64,000 nucleotides of DNA from assembly GCA_038731605.1 (NCBI GenBank), contig JAVYQP010000003.1, forward strand, positions 62,001 through 126,000. The letters are read 5' to 3'. The notes under the pieces are model-generated. The model made no database searches, had not been told where the DNA came from, and saw only the letters and a list, made by a program, of their open reading frames with translations. Below are positions 60,557-64,000 of this stretch, in pieces. The stretch comes from WYZ-LMO2 sp038731605 (GTDB taxonomy: Archaea; Halobacteriota; Archaeoglobi; Archaeoglobales; Archaeoglobaceae). How positions within the stretch are numbered: the stretch's first letter is position 1; each line of letters begins with the position of its first letter. A program made the translations under genes and the position numbers.

Positions 60557-61287
60557 TCAATCTCATCCACTTTTACTCTCCAAAGCGAATTTATCTGCGT
60601 CGCAAATCTCGGATTCTTAAACCTCGAGATAAGCGAGAAATCCTTTGGATATCCGATGAATGGGTCGACGCTCATTTTATCTGGGTTCACAACCCATATC
60701 TTTGCGTTCGCTCTTTTTACTTTCTCAGAGTGAGCCTTGAAGAACTTCAAGAACTCTTCGAGCTTATCTTCAACTTTCACGACCACCACGTATTCTCCCT
60801 CGTAGCTCTTGGCGATTTCCGTGTGAACCTCGACGTCCTCGTAGCAATCTCTTATCGTCGTGAAGAAGACTGCATATCGATTTCTTTTCGAGTAAACCCT
60901 CAGGTATTGCCCTTGCTTCGAGTAATCTACGAAGAACTTGTCCATCGTCTCGAACATTTTTTCGAGCTTGCTGAGGAAATCCTTGGCACGGACGTATTCC
61001 TCGTAGGCAAGTGCGACTTCTTCCCTATCCGGCACCTTCGTGTGGAGGTGGTAAAACTCAACACCGTTGAGTTCGACTTTCTCAGAGAAGTGCAGACTTT
61101 TCAAGCTCAAAGGGCAATCGACAAAACTGCAGGCAATCTCGTCAAGATCCTCTTTCCCAAGATCCACGACTTTAAGCCCAAGGACTTTCAACGATGCACG
61201 TATAGCCTTAACCTTCAGCTCTTCAAGTGTTACAACGCTTCTCTGGGAGAGCATTTCGGATAGTTTTTCGATCACCTTTTCTTCCAC
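60553..61287 (-). CDS. unknown archaeal protein
   Basis: I do not recognise this protein of about 244 residues. It is mixed alpha/beta, with helices (EKVIEKLSEMLSQRSVVTLEELKVKAIRASL), a hydrophobic strand region (YAVFFTTIRDCYEDVEV, EYVVVVKVEDKLEEFL) and a basic C-terminus. GTG 61287 is chosen for its distance from the shared TATA element; TTG 61326 is less likely. It faces the aldolase (four-base overlap). Confidence 0.5.
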   Translation of the reverse strand: MEEKVIEKLSEMLSQRSVVTLEELKVKAIRASLKVLGLKVVDLGKEDLDEIACSFVDCPLSLKSLHFSEKVELNGVEFYHLHTKVPDREEVALAYEEYVRAKDFLSKLEKMFETMDKFFVDYSKQGQYLRVYSKRNRYAVFFTTIRDCYEDVEVHTEIAKSYEGEYVVVVKVEDKLEEFLKFFKAHSEKVKRANAKIWVVNPDKMSVDPFIGYPKDFSLISRFKNPRFATQINSLWRVKVDEID

Positions 61288-61302
61288 GCAGTCGCTATGG
61301 CT

Positions 61303-61315
61303 AAAGCTTTTAATC
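61303..61315. promoter_or_regulatory. shared TATA element between divergent genes
   Basis: aaagcttttaatc lies 20-32 bases before the RFAP synthase ATG and 16-28 bases before the divergent GTG 61287. Its centre (AAAGCTTT) is symmetric, so it could drive both genes. Confidence 0.45.
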
Positions 61316-61334
61316 TTTTTCCCCAACTTAATTC

Positions 61335-62267
61335 ATGCGAGTTAAAACTGGGGCAAGAATCCACGTCACGCTCATCGATTTAAACGGAGCCATTGGAAGA
61401 GTGGATGGTGGCGTTGGATTTGCAATAGATGAGCCCTTTGTTGAGATAATCGCCAAGGAAAGCGATGAAATCAAAATAGTCGGAAAGGCGAAAAATTTCG
61501 AAAGGTTCGAAAAAGTTTCTAAAAAGTTGAAAGATAGTTTTGGGCATGGGATCGAAATCGAAGTCCTTTCAGACTATCGAGCCCACGTTGGGCTTGGAAG
61601 TGGGACCCAGATATCCTTGGCTGTTGGAAAAGCGTATTCGGAGATCTATGATCTCGGGTTGAGCGTAAGAGAGGTTGCAACGATTGTCGGAAGGGGTGGC
61701 ACTTCTGGAATCGGAGTTGCGGTTTTTGAGCACGGTGGATTCATCGTCGACGGCGGGCATCGTTGGGAGGAGAAAAAAGATTTTCTTCCATCTTCTGCAT
61801 CCAAGGCGAGACCTGCACCGATGATCTCGCATCTTGAATTCCCAGATTGGAAGGTGGTCGTAGCAATTCCAGAGCTGAGCGGAGCCTATGGCAAGGGAGA
61901 AGTCGACCTCTTCAAGAGCAGTTGCCCCATTCCCTTGGACGAGGTTCGTGAGCTCTGTCACCTAATACTGATGAAACTCCTTCCAGCAGTCGTTGAAAAA
62001 GACCTCGACTCTTTCAACGAAGTCCTTAGGAGAATCCAAAAGATTGGATTTAAGAAGGCTGAAGTCGACAGATACGGCACTTTAATTCGAGATCTGCTCG
62101 AATCGCTACCAGTTGGTATGAGCTCTACGGGTCCATCGGTTTATGCGGTAACCGACACAAATGCGAGGCAGATGGCAAAAGAGATCGAAAACTACTTCGC
62201 CGAAAAGGGCATCGAAACTGAAACTCTAATAACAAGGGGAAAGAACAGGGGTGCGGAAATTGTATAG
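61335..62267 (+). CDS. beta-RFAP synthase (methanopterin biosynthesis)
   Basis: This 310-residue GHMP-kinase-like protein has the characteristic RFAP pattern: ARIHVTLIDLNGAIGRVDGGVGFAI, GLGSGTQISLAVGKAY, GRGGTSGIGVAVFEHGGFIVDGGH and GMSSTGPSVYAV. It condenses PRPP and 4-hydroxybenzoate or p-aminobenzoate with loss of CO2, committing to tetrahydromethanopterin. The Nop5 gene overlaps its end by 17 bases. Confidence 0.93.
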   Translation: MRVKTGARIHVTLIDLNGAIGRVDGGVGFAIDEPFVEIIAKESDEIKIVGKAKNFERFEKVSKKLKDSFGHGIEIEVLSDYRAHVGLGSGTQISLAVGKAYSEIYDLGLSVREVATIVGRGGTSGIGVAVFEHGGFIVDGGHRWEEKKDFLPSSASKARPAPMISHLEFPDWKVVVAIPELSGAYGKGEVDLFKSSCPIPLDEVRELCHLILMKLLPAVVEKDLDSFNEVLRRIQKIGFKKAEVDRYGTLIRDLLESLPVGMSSTGPSVYAVTDTNARQMAKEIENYFAEKGIETETLITRGKNRGAEIV

Positions 62268-63024
62268 GCTCTGGTTTGGAGTGTTGGAAAACGAGTTGAA
62301 GCTTGCAACGGATTTCAAAGATAGCTTCGTAAATGCGGTGAACAAGGATCCGATTCCGTTCAACATAGCCGAGCTTGGAACAAAAGTGCTTGGAAAAGAC
62401 TACTACCGAATCCTTCGTCGTGTCGCAATTGAGATTGCGGAGAAAAGGGTTCGAGAGGAGATCAGTAGCGACGAACGCAGTCTCATAGCCCTTGTGAAGG
62501 CGCTTGACAGCGTTGAGGAAATTATAAACGTTCTCAAAGAGAAAAAAGAGGACTTAGAGGTTAATGCAATCAGCGAGAAGTTCGATGAGGCGATCGAGCA
62601 GATCAAGGAGCTAAGGGAAGAGATTGAGAAGGAAATCGACGCTGTTATGGCAAAGGTTGCGCCAAATCTCTGCGAAGTGGCGGGAGCAAAGCTCGGGGCA
62701 AAGCTGATTGAGAAATTCGGCAGTCTTAAAAAGCTTGCATTCGCTTCCTCAAACAAGATACAGATCGTCGGAGCTGAAAAAAGTCTTTACAAGGCTATCG
62801 CAAGAATGAGGCGTGGAAAGGAGGCGAAGATACCAAAGCACGGGATAATATTTCTGCACGGGTTCGTGAGAAATCTGCCGAAGAAGAAACGAGGGAAGAT
62901 GGCGAGGTTCTTAGCTTCCAAGATTTCAATCGCAGCGAAGATCGACTATTTCCGTGGAGAGCTTGAAGAAGAGCTTGCAGAGTCTGTTAGAAAAAGATAC
63001 GAAGAGCTGAGGAGGGAGAAATGA
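62251..63024 (+). CDS. C/D box RNP protein Nop5 (NOP56/58 family)
   Basis: This 257-residue protein has a central coiled coil (about 92-135) and the NOP domain (VAPNLCEVAGAKLGAKLIEKFGSLKKLAFASSNKIQIVGAEK), with the basic KHGIIFLHGFV region. It bridges L7Ae-bound C/D guide RNAs and fibrillarin for 2'-O-methylation. Starts at GTG. The fibrillarin gene overlaps by four bases. Confidence 0.96.
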   Translation: MRKLYRLWFGVLENELKLATDFKDSFVNAVNKDPIPFNIAELGTKVLGKDYYRILRRVAIEIAEKRVREEISSDERSLIALVKALDSVEEIINVLKEKKEDLEVNAISEKFDEAIEQIKELREEIEKEIDAVMAKVAPNLCEVAGAKLGAKLIEKFGSLKKLAFASSNKIQIVGAEKSLYKAIARMRRGKEAKIPKHGIIFLHGFVRNLPKKKRGKMARFLASKISIAAKIDYFRGELEEELAESVRKRYEELRREK

Positions 63025-63653
63025 GGAACGTTCGAATCATAAACGGAATCCCCGCAACCAAAAGCAAATACGGAAGCCATTACGGGGAGAAGATAATCGA
63101 GATCGGTGGGGAAAGATACAGGGAATGGATTCCATGGAGGAGCAAGCTTTCTGCGCTAATCTTAAAGGGCTACGACATAGAGTTCAGGGGGGATGAAAAG
63201 GTTCTTTATTTGGGAGCTTCGAGCGGGACGACTTTGAGTCATTTGGCTGACATCGTCGACGAGGGAGTTATCTACGCTGTCGAGTATTCTGCAAAGCCGT
63301 TTATAAAGCTCCTCAAGCTTGCAAGGGAAAGGGAAAACGTAATACCACTCCTCTGCGATGCGAGCAAGCCTTGGCTCTATAGCGGAATCGTGGAAAAAGT
63401 GGACTTCATTTACCAAGACGTTGCGCAGAGGAATCAAGTTGAGATCTTAAAGGCGAACGCAGATTTCTTCTTGAGAAGTGATGGTTCCTTTTTGCTCATG
63501 GTGAAGGCTAAGAGCATAGATTCGACCGCAGAGCCGAGGGAGGTCTTTGATAAGGTGATTGAAAGAATCTCGAAGGATTTCTCGATCTTAGAAACGGGAA
63601 CGTTGGAGCCGTATCACAGGGATCACATCTTCATCTTGGGGGCAAAGATTTAA
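63021..63653 (+). CDS. flpA: fibrillarin-like 2'-O-methyltransferase
   Basis: This 210-residue methyltransferase has REWIPWRSKLSALILKG, the SAM motif VLYLGASSGTTLSHLADIV, and IYQDVAQRNQVEIL, all diagnostic of archaeal fibrillarin. It is the catalytic subunit of the C/D guide RNA complex and forms an operon with Nop5. Confidence 0.97.
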   Translation: MRNVRIINGIPATKSKYGSHYGEKIIEIGGERYREWIPWRSKLSALILKGYDIEFRGDEKVLYLGASSGTTLSHLADIVDEGVIYAVEYSAKPFIKLLKLARERENVIPLLCDASKPWLYSGIVEKVDFIYQDVAQRNQVEILKANADFFLRSDGSFLLMVKAKSIDSTAEPREVFDKVIERISKDFSILETGTLEPYHRDHIFILGAKI

Positions 63654-63710
63654 ACGACTTGAAATAGATGAAGCGCAACCCTGAGATCGAAAAAGCAAGG
63701 AGGTGGATCA

Positions 63711-64000
63711 ATGTTCTGGAATCCGAGCATAGAAAGAATGCCGAAAAAGGATCTCGAGAGGATACAGGAAAAGAAGCTACGGGCATTGGTCAGCAATGCC
63801 TACAATTACTCGCCTTTTTACAGGAAGAAGTTCGATGAACTCGGAATAAAGCCGGAAGACATTAAAAGCTTGGACGATGTTCAAAAGTTGCCCTTCACAA
63901 AAAAATCTGACTTGAGGGAGAATTACCCGTTTGGGATGTTCGCAGTTCCCTTGTCTCAAATCGTTCGATTCCACGCATCCAGCGGAACAACTGGGAAGCC
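63711..64000 (+). CDS. phenylacetate-CoA ligase-like protein (PaaK), 3' cut by window
   Basis: The first 96 codons run to the window edge: MFWNPSIERMPKKDLERIQ..., NYSPFYRKKFDELGI and the AMP-binding start ASSGTTGKP. This matches PaaK-type CoA ligases, which activate aromatic or other acids with ATP. It has a strong Shine-Dalgarno sequence (aaggaggtg) and a TATA-like box in the fibrillarin stop region, so its start is ribosome-site led, unlike the leaderless genes nearby. Confidence 0.85.
   Translation, partial: MFWNPSIERMPKKDLERIQEKKLRALVSNAYNYSPFYRKKFDELGIKPEDIKSLDDVQKLPFTKKSDLRENYPFGMFAVPLSQIVRFHASSGTTGK

Noticed and set aside
63668..63720. ATG-started frame just before the PaaK gene
   Set aside because: It runs out of frame through the PaaK gene and uses no separate ribosome site; a strong Shine-Dalgarno site belongs to the ATG at 63711.
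1..64000. CRISPR arrays, insertion sequences, rRNA operons
   Set aside because: No regularly spaced repeats, no transposase-like proteins with terminal repeats and no rRNA sequence were seen anywhere in the window.

Overview
The window is a densely packed archaeal chromosome segment, most likely from the order Archaeoglobales. It combines a futalosine-type menaquinone cluster (mqnD-E-A-C) with archaeal ether-lipid genes (GGGP synthase, DGGGP synthase, CDP-archaeol synthase, geranylgeranyl reductase), a methanopterin gene (RFAP synthase), archaeal information-processing genes (Nop5, fibrillarin, aIF2 gamma, prefoldin beta, Pcc1, archaeal LeuRS and TrpRS), HdrD-type iron-sulfur proteins and multiheme cytochromes. 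Menaquinone plus methanopterin plus HdrD-like proteins is the Archaeoglobus/Geoglobus/Ferroglobus pattern; I cannot fix the genus. Promoters are archaeal: TATA-like boxes lie about 20-32 bases before many start codons, so many transcripts are probably leaderless, while genes inside operons overlap by a few bases.

Layout. 1-4.5 kb: tRNA-Ala, prefoldin beta/pcc1/sufB/sufC, and an HdrB/D-type Fe-S protein. 4.5-8.1 kb: the menaquinone cluster. 8-16.9 kb: a cohesin-like surface protein, a nucleobase permease, ferredoxin plus geranylgeranyl reductase, a DtxR regulator, HemK2/KsgA methyltransferases and an NfeD-type protease. 16.9-19.7 kb: a probable four-gene operon of a 47-residue membrane protein, an SSS symporter, a zinc ribbon and an HdrD-like protein. 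19.7-25.2 kb: FKBP isomerase, AglB oligosaccharyltransferase, an amidohydrolase and two unknown proteins. 25.3-25.8 kb: intron-containing tRNA-Tyr, the only long gene-poor stretch (with a frameshifted gene relic and a hairpin), and tRNA-Lys. 25.9-28.3 kb: the nadA-nadX-nadC operon for de novo NAD synthesis. 28.4-35.2 kb: an MrfA-like helicase with a small PD-(D/E)XK nuclease, a regulator, purD and others. 35.4-39.1 kb: polyamine-type ABC transporter potABCD. 39.2-41.9 kb: two multiheme cytochromes and a membrane HdrE-HdrD fusion. 42-46.5 kb: lipid prenyltransferases and leuS. 46.5-51.3 kb: an old-yellow-enzyme reductase and the porCDAB operon. 51.4-59.6 kb: CarS, a stand-alone LigD-type 3'-phosphoesterase, aIF2 gamma, trpS, panE and a two-gene D-lactate/glycolate dehydrogenase. 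59.7-64 kb: an ADH-synthase-type aldolase, RFAP synthase, Nop5, fibrillarin, and a phenylacetate-CoA ligase cut by the window end.

The most unusual signal is regulatory. One perfect 18-base palindrome, ATCGAACGATCGTTCGAT, occurs twice, each time between the TATA box and the start codon: before the SSS symporter operon (16.95 kb) and before nadA (28.32 kb). It looks like the operator of an undescribed regulon joining NAD synthesis to uptake and redox genes. Other leads are the helicase-nuclease pair, the membrane Hdr/cytochrome module, and the missing middle steps of the menaquinone pathway. No CRISPR array, insertion sequence or rRNA gene was seen.
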